Counted from the first letter of the stretch, positions 18,126 through 27,488 are shown. The stretch: 64,000 nucleotides of DNA from Aerococcus sp. Group 1 (GCF_000193205.1 NC_015278.1:1550001-1614000); one strand, 5' to 3'. Made by a program: numbers and translations. The notes: generated by a model not told the origin, from the sequence alone.

Positions 18126-19038
18126 TAATAAAACTCCTAATATCCATGGCCTTCTTCCCTGCTGGTTGGATTTCAGTAATAGCTAAGACCGTTCCACTTC
18201 CGCAAGCCACTAGGAAACGGGCTGGTTTCTTGTCAATAGCGATCACCGTTCCTGGGGCTTGATCAGTTTCATCGTCTTCAAGCACTTCACTTGCCCAGAT
18301 CTTCCAGCGCTTGTCATCAAAGAAAGTGTGGGCCACTGGCCAGCTATTAAAGGCCCGAACTTGGTTATGGATTTCTTGGGCAGTATTGTCCCAGTTGACC
18401 CGCTCCTCTTCCCGGGTGATATTAGGTGAAAAAGTTGCTTCCTCTTCATTTTGAGGAGTCTCAGTCACTGTTCCATCAAAGAGAGCGGGTAAGGTTTCTA
18501 GCAATACTTGACTGCCCAGTTCACTCAAGCGGTCAAACATTTCAGCGACAGTAACTTGGTCATCAATAGGGATAGCGGCTTGCTTTAGGATTGCTCCAGC
18601 GTCCATTTTCTTAACCATACGAATAATACTTATCCCGGTCTCTTTTTCTCCCTTCCAGATGGCGTAGTGGACAGGTGCCCCGCCCCGATACTTGGGAAGG
18701 AGGCTGGCGTGGACATTAATGGCCCCGTATTTGGGGTAATTCAATAAACGCTCAGGTAAAAATTGCCCGTAAGCAGCCGTCACGATTAAATCAATATCCC
18801 CCTGGCTGAGCAGCTGGTCGATGTCTTGGTCTTGGCTGATTTTTTCAGGTTGGTAGACGGGAATATCAGCCGCTTGGGCCGCTTCTTTAACCGCTGAGGC
18901 TTGGAGGCGGTGTTTCCGCCCCACGGGTCGGTCAGGCTGGGTAACCACAGCACTAACTTCATAATCAGGGTGGTCAATTAAGGCCTGTAGACTCCTGACC
19001 GAAAATTCTGGTGTCCCCATAAATACAATTTTTTTCAT
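18082..19038 (-). CDS. fmt: Methionyl-tRNA formyltransferase
   Basis: Fmt formylates initiator Met-tRNA using 10-formyl-THF. The 318-residue protein shows the N-terminal KIVFMGTPEFSVRSLQAL, the catalytic LLPKYRGGAPVHYAIWKGE (HxSLLPKYRG region) and the C-terminal OB-like domain with VNWDNTAQEIHNQVRAFNSWP. The def gene that normally stands beside fmt is not here but at 63662. GAGGAAG precedes the ATG. Its 3' end overlaps rsmB. Confidence 0.97.
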   Translation of the reverse strand: MKKIVFMGTPEFSVRSLQALIDHPDYEVSAVVTQPDRPVGRKHRLQASAVKEAAQAADIPVYQPEKISQDQDIDQLLSQGDIDLIVTAAYGQFLPERLLNYPKYGAINVHASLLPKYRGGAPVHYAIWKGEKETGISIIRMVKKMDAGAILKQAAIPIDDQVTVAEMFDRLSELGSQVLLETLPALFDGTVTETPQNEEEATFSPNITREEERVNWDNTAQEIHNQVRAFNSWPVAHTFFDDKRWKIWASEVLEDDETDQAPGTVIAIDKKPARFLVACGSGTVLAITEIQPAGKKAMDIRSFINGGAGQIEVGDTFQ

Positions 19039-19081
19039 AATAAATAACTTCCTCCTCAGTGCAATCCATGTCCCCGGTTTC

Positions 19082-21514
19082 CTATAAGAAAGATAAAGGC
19101 TCTACATCAATTGAGACATAGAGTTTCTTTTTACTCCAGTCTTGAGCCAAGTCACGGAGTTCTTGGAATAGGGGCTGAATGTGTGCTTGATTGCGGTACT
19201 GGTACAAAATTTGATAATAATAACGGTTTTTAATCCGAGAAATGGCATTTTGACTCGGACCAATGACATAGTCCTTACTGCCCTGGCTGCGTTCACGCAG
19301 TAAAGTAGCCAAGGTTAAGGCCGCTTTAAGGGCATCTTTTTCATTAAAGTGTGAGATAGATAATCTGATGGTATAGAAATAAGGGGAATAATGGTTGAGT
19401 TTACGGTAGGTCATTTCCTTTTGGTAGAAGCGGTCATAGTCGTGGTGTTTAGCAAGTTGGAGGGCATAGTGGTCTGGATTAAAGGTTTGAATCATGACCT
19501 GGCCTTCCAAGTCACCCCGGCCGGCCCGACCACTCACCTGGGTTAAGAGCTGAAAGGTTCGCTCTGAAGCCCGGAAATCAGGCAGGTAGAGGGAAGTATC
19601 CGCATTGATCACTCCCACTAGGGTAATATTAGGAAAATCCAATCCCTTAGCTATCATTTGCGTTCCCAATAAGATATCCGCTTCGCCACTAGCTACTTTG
19701 GCTAACAAACGCTCATGGGCGCCCTTTTTACGGGTGGTATCATTGTCCATTCTGACTAAGTTCTTACCAGGAAAGAGTTGGTAGATCTCTTCTTCGACCT
19801 TTTCCGTTCCACTACCAAAGGGACGTAAGTGTTGGCCTTGGCAGAGGGAGCAGACTTGGGGGTAGGGCCGGCTATAGCCACAATAATGGCACTGCAAACT
19901 GCGATCACTATAATGATAGGTTAGGGAAACATCACAATTTTGACATTGAAAAACATACCCACAATCCCGACACATGACATAATTAGCATAGCCCCGTCGG
20001 TTAAGCATGAGGGCCACTTGTTGGCCCTGGCTTAAGGTTTGATCGATGGCTTCTTTGAGTGAGCGGGAGAATTGATAGTAATTTTTATGCTTAAACTCTT
20101 CCCGCATATCGATCAAGTCAACTGCTGGTAAAGACTTACCGTTAATCCGTCCAGGGAGACTAAGCAAGTGGTAGACCCCATTTTGGGCCCGAGCCCGGCT
20201 TTCTAAGGCGGGTGTTGCTGACCCTAAGAGTAAGGGACAGGAATGGTAAGACGCGCGCCACTTAGCCACATCCCGGGCATGGTAGCGCGGGGCTTCCTCT
20301 TGTTTATAAGTGGTCTCATGTTCCTCATCAATAATGATGATGCCAATATTATTAATCGGGGCAAAAATCGATGACCTCGCTCCGACAACCACTCGAGCAT
20401 CCCCCCGACGCATCTTCCGCCATTCATCAAAATGCTCGCCAACGCTTAATTGACTGTGAAGGACAGCGACCAAGTCTCCAAAGCGCCCCTTAAGTTGGGC
20501 CACCATTTGTGGGGTCAAGGCAATTTCTGGTACCAATAGAATGGCATTTTGCCCTTGGTCAAGGGCTTGGCGGATTAATTGCAGGTAAACTTCCGTCTTC
20601 CCACTACCCGTCACCCCTTGCAAGAGATAGGTGTCATTAACTTGGTCACTAATCGCCTGTTTGACTTCTTGGTAAACCCGATTCTGATCGTCAGTTAAGG
20701 GTTTATCTTGGGTTCTTTCTTGATAGCGGTCAGCATAAGGATCACGGTCAACTTCAACCTCAAACAACTTTAACCAACCGAAGTCTTGGCCACGGCGGAT
20801 GGTCTGTAGGGAGAGGTCATAATTCTCCCGCAGCCATTTGACGCTCACCCGCCGGCCTTCAAGTTCCATAAGCACTTCACAGAGTAAGATCTGCTTTTTA
20901 GCGGTTTTTCTAAGTTGGTCGCGCTCCTGTTCTAATTGGTCTGCATCCAGGAGCGGTTGGATCCATTTTTCAGTTTTATAATGTTTGCGGTCGGCAACGC
21001 GGTAGTCAACGCTGACCTCGCCTGCCTCTTTTAAAGCTAGCAAGTCTTTTAACTGGTCGGCTTCCTCAGCCGTCTCCCAGGACACTTCTTCCTGGTCTTT
21101 AAAGTAGCTTTGCCGGTGTTGGTAAGTCAATGTCTCACTAGGAACGAAATACTTATGGTAGTCCACCTTTAACAAGCGGGGCAGCATGGTTTGGTAACAA
21201 GTTACCACATAAGAAAACAAATGCTCGGCCATATCTCGGCCCAGGCTCAACATTTCCGGAGTTAAAACCGCTTGGTCATCAAGCAGGCTAGTGATCTCCT
21301 TAAGTTCACCTTCAAATTCACTGGTCACGGTTAATTCCACCACATAGGCCAGTACCTGGCGAACACCAAAAGGAACTTGGACGCGCATCCCCACCTGAAT
21401 CAAGTCTTGATAGCGGTCGGGAATATAATAATCATAGGGATGATCAGTCTGCATGGTGGGAACATCAACAATGACCCGGGCAAAACGGGGGGCTCTTGCC
21501 TTTTCTGTGACCAT
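19082..21514 (-). CDS. priA: Primosomal replication restart helicase PriA
   Basis: PriA reloads the replicative helicase at stalled forks. The 810-residue protein has an N-terminal 3'-binding domain (ARVIVDVPTMQTDHPYDY), Walker A GVTGSGKTEVYL, DEEHETTYKQEE (DEEH box), and two zinc-binding clusters (CRDCGYVFQCQNC and CHYCGYSRPYPQVCSLC). The chosen ATG at 21514 has AAAGGAG about 8 nt upstream; longer readings start without a ribosome-binding site. It heads the priA-fmt-rsmB-stp-prkC run, after a terminator that closes gmk-rpoZ. Confidence 0.96.
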   Translation of the reverse strand: MVTEKARAPRFARVIVDVPTMQTDHPYDYYIPDRYQDLIQVGMRVQVPFGVRQVLAYVVELTVTSEFEGELKEITSLLDDQAVLTPEMLSLGRDMAEHLFSYVVTCYQTMLPRLLKVDYHKYFVPSETLTYQHRQSYFKDQEEVSWETAEEADQLKDLLALKEAGEVSVDYRVADRKHYKTEKWIQPLLDADQLEQERDQLRKTAKKQILLCEVLMELEGRRVSVKWLRENYDLSLQTIRRGQDFGWLKLFEVEVDRDPYADRYQERTQDKPLTDDQNRVYQEVKQAISDQVNDTYLLQGVTGSGKTEVYLQLIRQALDQGQNAILLVPEIALTPQMVAQLKGRFGDLVAVLHSQLSVGEHFDEWRKMRRGDARVVVGARSSIFAPINNIGIIIIDEEHETTYKQEEAPRYHARDVAKWRASYHSCPLLLGSATPALESRARAQNGVYHLLSLPGRINGKSLPAVDLIDMREEFKHKNYYQFSRSLKEAIDQTLSQGQQVALMLNRRGYANYVMCRDCGYVFQCQNCDVSLTYHYSDRSLQCHYCGYSRPYPQVCSLCQGQHLRPFGSGTEKVEEEIYQLFPGKNLVRMDNDTTRKKGAHERLLAKVASGEADILLGTQMIAKGLDFPNITLVGVINADTSLYLPDFRASERTFQLLTQVSGRAGRGDLEGQVMIQTFNPDHYALQLAKHHDYDRFYQKEMTYRKLNHYSPYFYTIRLSISHFNEKDALKAALTLATLLRERSQGSKDYVIGPSQNAISRIKNRYYYQILYQYRNQAHIQPLFQELRDLAQDWSKKKLYVSIDVEPLSFL

Positions 21515-21593
21515 ATCCATTCTCCTTTCCGCTATTTCTCTATCTATTGTACTAAAACTTAAATCAGCTTCCAACTATCTCTAGTTTTCTTAA

Positions 21594-21625
21594 GCACGAA
21601 AAAAAGACCGGCTAACCGATCTTTG
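21594..21625 (-). terminator. Rho-independent terminator after rpoZ
   Basis: On the minus strand AAAGATCGG and CCGGTCTTT pair around a TTAG loop and are followed by TTTTTTTCG. It separates gmk-rpoZ from priA. Confidence 0.85.
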
Positions 21626-21638
21626 TTCGTGGTTATTA

Positions 21639-21863
21639 TTAGTTAAGGCTTTCGTCCTTAGCTAAAGAATCTGGATCAATACCTAAATCACCAGAATTAA
21701 TCTCTTCTAAGGCTTGGCCAACATACTTAGGAGAATGATAGTCTGTTAACATCGGATTTTGGTTTTCTTGAAGTTCGTGGGCCCGTTTAGCGGCAATGGT
21801 ACACAGAGAATATTTAGAATTTACTTGCTTTAACAAAGAATCAATCGATGGATAAATAATCAT
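21639..21863 (-). CDS. rpoZ: DNA-directed RNA polymerase omega subunit
   Basis: This 74-residue omega subunit stabilises the beta-prime subunit of RNA polymerase. It begins [20 protein letters not shown] and contains IAAKRAHEL, the diagnostic omega helix. The C-terminal half carries [15 protein letters not shown], as in other Lactobacillales omegas. It lies 2 nt after gmk, the usual gmk-rpoZ pair, and ends at a clear terminator. Confidence 0.95.
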   Translation of the reverse strand: MIIYPSIDSLLKQVNSKYSLCTIAAKRAHELQENQNPMLTDYHSPKYVGQALEEINSGDLGIDPDSLAKDESLN

Positions 21864-21865
21864 AA

Positions 21866-22491
21866 TTAATCTCCCTCTCCTAGATAATTCTCAACAATAT
21901 CGTCAATAAAACGGTCAACTTTCAAATGTTCTGCCTTAATGATGGTTTGGATCCGTTTTACCGCTAGATCCACATCATCATTTTCCACCACATAGTCATA
22001 TTGGGTCATTAATTGCAACTCGGTACGAGCCTTGTCCATCCGTTCCGCAATCACTTCTGGACTGTCCGTTCCCCGGTTAACAATGCGTGATTCCAATTCT
22101 CTTAAGTTTGGTGGTGCCAGAAAAATGAAAACCCCATCAGGCATCCGCCGTTTTACCTGCAAGGCACCCTGCACTTCAATTTCTAAGAAGACATCCTTTC
22201 CTGCATTTATCATTTTATCAATGTAATCCAGGGGTGTCCCGTAAAAATTTCCTACATATTCCGCATATTCTAACAACTTTTCATCTTCGATCATTTTCTC
22301 GAACTCTTCTCGCGATACGAAAAAATAATCCTTTCCGTCTACTTCCCCTTCACGTGGTTGACGTGTAGTTGCTGAAACGGAATAGAAAAATTGATTTTTT
22401 CTTGATCAGTCTCAAATAATGCTTTACGGACCGTCCCTTTACCTACCCCAGAGGGTCCTGAAAGCACAACCAATAATCCTTTCGATTTCAT
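21866..22491 (-). pseudogene. gmk: Guanylate kinase, frameshifted as read (probable homopolymer error)
   Basis: Gmk converts GMP to GDP and is normally essential. The ATG at 22491 opens [20 protein letters not shown] (P-loop), reaches DQEKINFS, and then runs off frame to a stop. The second frame resumes as [22 protein letters not shown] and continues through [15 protein letters not shown] and [15 protein letters not shown] to the end. One extra base in either the T5 run (22386-22390) or the A6 run (22395-22400) of the coding strand gives a complete 208-residue enzyme. Since the gene should be essential, a sequencing gap is the likeliest cause. Confidence 0.94.
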
Positions 22492-22747
22492 AGAACACCT
22501 TTCATCCTTTAAAAGTTTATAAAGTGTATCATACCACAAATTAAAAGACTTGTCGTAAATTATTTAAATAAAGTAAATAATTAAAAGTCCTTATTCTTTT
22601 CATGACTAAGTGTCGCATGGAATAAATTGGCAGCCACACGATCTTTATTAGAGTTAAGTTCATTTTAGCATAGATTTATCCCTTTGAAGCGATTTTACTT
22701 CACTTAAAAGCTTTCTCACCTATAAAAAACATCTGTTCGAATTTCAC

Positions 22748-22800
22748 TTGACACTAGAACGAACGTTCGCTATACTATAAATCAGTTAGAACAAACGTTC
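22748..22800 (+). promoter_or_regulatory. SOS promoter with two LexA (DinR) boxes
   Basis: A near-perfect sigma-A promoter, TTGACA (22748-22753), 17-nt spacer and TATACT (22771-22776), has a GAAC-N4-GTTC box (22757-22768) inside the spacer. A second box GAAC-AAAC-GTTC (22789-22800) lies just after the -10. The box form is the Firmicutes LexA operator. The centres are 32 bp apart, about three helical turns, so two dimers could bind one face. The site serves the gene at 22839. Confidence 0.88.
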
Positions 22801-22838
22801 TGAAATTGTTTATTTTTATTATTTAAGGAGGGTCTAAG

Positions 22839-23219
22839 ATGCAAAATCCAAGTCAATCGTTCTCATGGAATAGCTTAATTCATAATATTATCCCCTTAAG
22901 TTCACAGACAAACGTCGCTAGACCGTTACAGTCCATTAATAAAACCCCCGCTGAAAAGCTTACAGACCTAGCGCCTAGTTCAGAAAATGACGACCTATCC
23001 AGTCAGATCAAGGATTACCAAAAACAACAGCTTCCCGTCTACATTACCGTTAGACGCAATATGGGTAATATGTATACCAAGGACACCCTCTTTGGCTATT
23101 TTCAAAAATATTCTTCCCATCCCCAAAGTCAAATGGTTATCTTTGAAGATATCGATAGCGAGGTTAACTTTATGATTCCTAAGCAAGAAATCCTTGCCAT
23201 CTGGGAACCCAATGCCTAG
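22839..23219 (+). CDS. LexA-controlled protein of unknown function
   Basis: I do not recognise this 126-residue protein. It has no signal peptide or membrane segment, so it is unlike the SOS division inhibitors YneA and SosA. The N-terminal ~70 residues are polar and low in pattern. The C-terminal ~60 (from LPVYITVRRNMG to QEILAIWEPNA) look like a compact beta barrel: alternating hydrophobic strands, a central GYFQKY turn and a final IPKQEILAIW strand. This is faintly like the C-terminal part of YolD-type proteins that accompany SOS Y-family polymerases, but that link is inference. AAGGAGG stands 7-8 nt before the ATG, and two LexA boxes overlap its promoter. Confidence 0.75.
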   Translation: MQNPSQSFSWNSLIHNIIPLSSQTNVARPLQSINKTPAEKLTDLAPSSENDDLSSQIKDYQKQQLPVYITVRRNMGNMYTKDTLFGYFQKYSSHPQSQMVIFEDIDSEVNFMIPKQEILAIWEPNA

Positions 23220-23310
23220 AATGAGCACTTATTTATAACGATTCAATCACTTTACTAAATAAAAACTTCTACCATCACCAAAATAACTTCTCAATCATCG
23301 TTTAACTAAG

Positions 23311-23390
23311 AAAAAGCCAGTTTACTCACTTTCTTGATGTCCTTCCTAAGCGAAGCACTAAGAAATCCCCCAGAGAGTAAACTGGTTTTT
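23311..23390. terminator. Bidirectional terminator between convergent genes
   Basis: Arms AGCCAGTTTACTC (23315-23327) and GAGTAAACTGG (23375-23385) enclose a ~45-nt loop. TTTTT follows on the plus strand and AAAAA precedes it, giving CTTTTTC on the minus strand. It lies between the SOS gene and cls. Confidence 0.75.
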
Positions 23391-23446
23391 ATTTATCAAT
23401 TAATCTTAATGAGCATCCGTTCTGCTTTTGAAATTAAATTATATTT

Positions 23447-24907
23447 TTATAAAATCGGTGCTAAGAGACGAGAGCCCTTTTGTTTGAACTTCTTCCAACC
23501 GGATTGATTGTCGAAGTATTCTTGGGTCAGGACTGTCGAATCCTCTAAGTCACGTTCATATTGGGCAATCAATTCAGCCACAACTGCCTTATCATAGATA
23601 AAGGCATTGACTTCAAAATTCAAGCGGAAAGAGCGAATATCGAAGTTGGCTGTCCCCACACTGGCAATCCGGTCATCCACAATCATCATCTTGGAATGCA
23701 AGAACCCCTTGTCATAACGATGGACATGAACACCACTGGCTAAGACTTCCTTACTATAGTACTCAGTGGCTCGATAAACAAAGGGGTGGTCCGGCTTACA
23801 TGGGATCATGATATGGACTTCAATACCAGACAAGGCAGCAAGTTCCAAGGCCTCCAAAATCGGTGAATCCGGAATAAAGTAAGGCGTGTGCAAGTAAATC
23901 CGTGACCTGGCCATGGTGATCATCTTCAAATACCCCATCTTAATTTGGTCGGTTTCATCTTCAGGTCCAGATGAAACAATTTGCATAGGCACTTTATCCG
24001 CAACCGGAAATAAAGGGAAATAGTCATGGGCCAATTCAGGTTCAGCCAGTAAGAGACTGGTATCCTCCTCCGTTGACGCATACCAGTCAACCACAAAACG
24101 ACTTTGCAGGGCTTGAACCGCCTCGCCAACTACCCTTAAATGGGTATCGCGCCAGTAACCCAAGGGCCCCTTACCAATATATTCCTTAGCAATATTAAAG
24201 CCACCGATATAACCAACCCGGCCGTCAATCACAACAATTTTGCGGTGGTTACGGAAGTTCAAGCGAAAATTTTGAATCCAGGTCGAGTAACCAAAGAAGG
24301 CCGAAGCCACTCCCCCTGCTGCTCGCAAGGCTTCTAAATCCTTATCCTTTAACTGACGACTTCCCAAGGCATCATAGAGGAGTCTGACTTCAACCCCCTC
24401 TTGGGCTTTTTTAGTGAGGGCATCTAAGACCCGGTTGCCGACCTCATCAGGAGTGAGGATATAGTATTGGATATGGATATGGTGCTTGGCTGCCGCGATA
24501 TCCCCTAAGAGGGCTTCAATTTTTTCCTTCCCTTCATCAAAGATTTCAACCTCATTATTAGCGGTTAAAATAGAAAAATTAGAGCGGTAAAGCAAGATAA
24601 TTAATTCTTGCAGTTCAGGATCATAGTCAGAGATGAAACGCTGTTTGCCCGAGTCATCAATGTTTTTATTGACCAGGGTGGTCATCCCCATGGCTTCCTT
24701 CTCATTCAATTGGAAGATCTGCTTATCAGAAATTTTCCTTCCCAAGAAAAAGTAAATCACAAAGCCTAGTCCCGGTAATAAGATTAGGACAAGTAACCAA
24801 GCCCAAATCGTCGCTACTGGCCGCTCTTGGCGAAAAACCGTGTAAATCGCCGACACCGTATTAATTAAAATAATGGCAATAATTAAAATAGTCATCCAGT
24901 TGGTCAT
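23447..24907 (-). CDS. cls: Cardiolipin synthase
   Basis: Cls condenses two phosphatidylglycerol molecules to cardiolipin at the membrane. From the ATG at 24907 (AGAGG 9 nt upstream) it has 486 residues, the usual length; the frame stays open further upstream without a ribosome-binding site. Two N-terminal membrane segments precede two phospholipase-D motifs: NHRKIVVIDGRVGYIGGFNI and HSKMMIVDDRIASVGTANFD. Both catalytic HKD triads are intact. It is probably transcribed alone, ending at the convergent terminator. Confidence 0.95.
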   Translation of the reverse strand: MTNWMTILIIAIILINTVSAIYTVFRQERPVATIWAWLLVLILLPGLGFVIYFFLGRKISDKQIFQLNEKEAMGMTTLVNKNIDDSGKQRFISDYDPELQELIILLYRSNFSILTANNEVEIFDEGKEKIEALLGDIAAAKHHIHIQYYILTPDEVGNRVLDALTKKAQEGVEVRLLYDALGSRQLKDKDLEALRAAGGVASAFFGYSTWIQNFRLNFRNHRKIVVIDGRVGYIGGFNIAKEYIGKGPLGYWRDTHLRVVGEAVQALQSRFVVDWYASTEEDTSLLLAEPELAHDYFPLFPVADKVPMQIVSSGPEDETDQIKMGYLKMITMARSRIYLHTPYFIPDSPILEALELAALSGIEVHIMIPCKPDHPFVYRATEYYSKEVLASGVHVHRYDKGFLHSKMMIVDDRIASVGTANFDIRSFRLNFEVNAFIYDKAVVAELIAQYERDLEDSTVLTQEYFDNQSGWKKFKQKGSRLLAPIL

Positions 24908-24993
24908 AAATCCTAACCTCTCTCTCAAGCTAAATAAGATTATAGCAAATTTCACAATAAATAAAATAAAACTAAAAGGCATACTTCCCCTAA

Positions 24994-25024
24994 TAAGCAA
25001 AAGAGCTGGAGCCAGTGCTCCAGC
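24994..25024 (-). terminator. Terminator-like hairpin after the 25061 gene
   Basis: On the minus strand GCTGGAGC and GCTCCAGC pair around a 4-nt loop (25005-25024), followed by TCTTTTGC. It would end the asd/rnjB/membrane-protein side before cls. Confidence 0.6.
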
Positions 25025-25028
25025 TTCC

Positions 25029-25060
25029 TTGGGCTGTATTTGCTTTGGGCTGTATTTGCT
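25029..25060. repeat. Two tandem copies of a 16-bp unit
   Basis: TTGGGCTGTATTTGCT occurs twice head to tail (25029-25044, 25045-25060), immediately after the stop codon of the minus-strand gene at 25061. Confidence 0.9.
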
Positions 25061-25666
25061 TTAATCATCATTCAGTAAGCGAGAACGCTCACGCCTTGAT
25101 ATATAAGGCGTATTTTTAGGGATAAAGTTCTTAGCCGAAACATTCATAATCACAATCAAGATAATCAGGCTAAGGGCAATATTCACCAAGGCTGACAGGG
25201 CATTTTGTTGGAAGTTAGCCTGGGTGGTTAGGCTAAGGTCACTGACTAAATATTCATAAGTCAGGAAACGCACTAAGAAATAGGCTAGCCATGCCAGGAT
25301 AGTACCGGTTACCAAGTTAAGATAGGCTGATCCCATCCGACGATTATGCAAGGTCCGTTGTAAATTACGAGCAAAGAGACCCGCAATGCCTAAACAACCA
25401 CTAGCGATAATCATACCAATAATTTGTCCGATATGATTGCCTGGGTTATCGAGTCCAATGCAGGAAACGGCTCCTAACAAGAGGCCGGCGAAACTTCCGG
25501 CAAAATTTCCGCGCCTGAAAGCATAGTAAATCAGCAAAGTATAGCCAATTCTTAAAGCAATTCCCCATTCGGAAATAACCGCTGGGAATATTAACTGAAT
25601 AAGAAAAGCTAAGGCTAGGTAAAGTAAGCCTTCAACGATAATCACTAAACGTTGGGAAGATTTCAT
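25061..25666 (-). CDS. Small integral membrane protein, possibly ThiT-like S component
   Basis: This 201-residue hydrophobic protein has about six predicted membrane segments and a positively charged tail (SRRERSRLLNDD). The segment order and the YYAFRRGNFAGSFAGLLLGAVS stretch after the second helix recall ECF-transporter S components of the ThiT/YuaJ thiamine family, where FRRG and a following Gly-rich helix are common. The thiamine-binding aromatic residues cannot be confirmed by eye, so a role in vitamin uptake is a guess. It follows rnjB by about 20 nt and probably shares its transcript. Confidence 0.55.
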   Translation of the reverse strand: MKSSQRLVIIVEGLLYLALAFLIQLIFPAVISEWGIALRIGYTLLIYYAFRRGNFAGSFAGLLLGAVSCIGLDNPGNHIGQIIGMIIASGCLGIAGLFARNLQRTLHNRRMGSAYLNLVTGTILAWLAYFLVRFLTYEYLVSDLSLTTQANFQQNALSALVNIALSLIILIVIMNVSAKNFIPKNTPYISRRERSRLLNDD

Positions 25667-25685
25667 AACTTAGTCCTTTCTAATG

Positions 25686-27488
25686 CTAGGATTTTGCGTC
25701 TTGTTTCTGCTTGTGATTTTTATTGTGCTTGTTTTTTGAGTTCGATTTATTATTTTTCTTGGCGTTATTCTTTTGGTTGGAATTGTTCTTTTGGTTCTCT
25801 TTCTTGAAATTACGCTTACCACGACGGTGAGATGATTCCATGATCACCGGTAAAACCATAGGACGGCGGTTGGTTTCCTTATAGAGGTATTTAGCCACCA
25901 CTTCGCGAATTTTACCCTTTAAGTCGGCCCAGTCAAAGTTTTTGGGATCTGCTAGGGCCTGCTCAACCTCTTCGCGGACCAGTTCCTTGCTGGCGTTAAG
26001 GAGGTCGGTACTTTCCTTCATAAAGACAAATCCCCGCGAAATGATTTCAGGTTGGGAAAGAATCTTGCCCTGGCTTCTTGAAATGGTCAAGACAATCACA
26101 AAAATCCCATCTTCTGAGAGGATACGACGGTCACGTAAGACAATATTACCAATATCGCCAACCCCACTCCCATCAACCAAGACATTCTCAGACGGAACTG
26201 AGTTGGCTAGGCGGAGTTTGCCCTTCTCGTATTTAAGAACGTCACCCTTTTCAAGTAGAAAGATATGGTCATCATCATAGCCCAGGCTTTGAGCAATTTT
26301 GCCATGGGCGTGTAAGAGACGGTATTCTCCTGATACGGGCACCACATAGTCTGGATTGAAGAGACCAATCAGGACTTCTAAGTCCTTGGGTGATGCATGA
26401 CCGCTGGATTTATAAGCCGATAAGACTTGCAAGGCATGGCCACCAGCCCGGTAAATCTCATCTTCAGTATCGGCCATGACGGTCTCTAAGCCCACCGATG
26501 GACTCGAAGTAATCAAGACCAGGTCGCCCTTTTGAATTTTAATATTCTTATGCGAGCCCTTGGACATGGCTTGTAAATTGGTTAAGATTTCCCCGTATTC
26601 GCCCGTCTCTAAGATAATAATTTCATCATCAGCGAAGTTCTTTAAATTATCATTGGGCTGAATCAGGTTCTTGGAAGGAATGGTGAGCTTGTTCAATCGA
26701 ATGGCCACATCGATAATTTCTTCAATTTGGTCGCCTGATAAGAAAACATGACGGTTGGTTGCCCGCGCCACATTTAAGACTTGTTGGATCCGTAAAATAT
26801 TACTATCCACCGTGGCTAAGACAACCCGACCACTGGCCTTGTCCACTTCTTTTAAAATAGCTTGTTCCAATTTTTCTTCCGAGGTATTCTCAAAATAGGA
26901 ATCCGCATGTTGGGAATCACTCAAGAGAGCAATTACTCCAGATGAAGCAATTTCGCCAATGCGGTTAAAGCTGGTCTTATAACCATCGCCAACCGTCAAA
27001 TCAAATTTGAAGTCCCCAGTATAAACAATGCTGCCTTGATCAGTTTGCACTGCAATCCCCAGGGACTCAGGCACCGTGTGGGTCGTACTAAAGAATTTAA
27101 CGACAGCATCGTCAAAATCGATCTCGTTAGAATCATCGATCACGTAGAAGTCTTTGAAATTCTTAACTCCACGCTTCTTACAATTAATCTTAGCTAGTTC
27201 AATGGTCAATTCCGTCCCAAAGACGGGAACATTGACCTCTTTTAAGAGATAAGGCAAGGCCCCAATCGCATCGGCATGGCCGTGACTTAGGAAAACCCCA
27301 GCCACCTTATCTTTATGTTCAATGACATAGGTAAAATCAGGGATCATGATATCGACCCCTAACATCTCATCAGGTGGGAAGATTAGGCCACAGTCCAAGA
27401 TAAATATCTTATCCTTGACTTCAACCAGGTACATGTTCTTACCATCTTCACGAACACCACCCAATGGAATAATACTTATTCCACTCAT
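25686..27488 (-). CDS. rnjB: Ribonuclease J2
   Basis: RNase J proteins are 5'-3' exonucleases and endonucleases of mRNA decay and rRNA maturation. The 600-residue protein has a metallo-beta-lactamase domain, a beta-CASP insert and a C-terminal domain. The active-site motif reads SHGHADAIGALPYLL; the Ala in place of the usual second His is the hallmark of J2 rather than J1, which has HGHEDHIGG. J2 is weakly active and pairs with J1. The last ~40 residues are a Lys/Asn-rich tail (for example KKNNKSNSKNKHNKNHKQKQ), longer than in Bacillus J2. The gene follows asd, as in Bacillus. Confidence 0.88.
   Translation of the reverse strand: MSGISIIPLGGVREDGKNMYLVEVKDKIFILDCGLIFPPDEMLGVDIMIPDFTYVIEHKDKVAGVFLSHGHADAIGALPYLLKEVNVPVFGTELTIELAKINCKKRGVKNFKDFYVIDDSNEIDFDDAVVKFFSTTHTVPESLGIAVQTDQGSIVYTGDFKFDLTVGDGYKTSFNRIGEIASSGVIALLSDSQHADSYFENTSEEKLEQAILKEVDKASGRVVLATVDSNILRIQQVLNVARATNRHVFLSGDQIEEIIDVAIRLNKLTIPSKNLIQPNDNLKNFADDEIIILETGEYGEILTNLQAMSKGSHKNIKIQKGDLVLITSSPSVGLETVMADTEDEIYRAGGHALQVLSAYKSSGHASPKDLEVLIGLFNPDYVVPVSGEYRLLHAHGKIAQSLGYDDDHIFLLEKGDVLKYEKGKLRLANSVPSENVLVDGSGVGDIGNIVLRDRRILSEDGIFVIVLTISRSQGKILSQPEIISRGFVFMKESTDLLNASKELVREEVEQALADPKNFDWADLKGKIREVVAKYLYKETNRRPMVLPVIMESSHRRGKRNFKKENQKNNSNQKNNAKKNNKSNSKNKHNKNHKQKQDAKS

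Noticed and set aside
22995-23228. 77-codon minus-strand frame over the SOS gene
   Set aside because: The plus-strand frame has a promoter, LexA boxes and a ribosome-binding site; this one has none.
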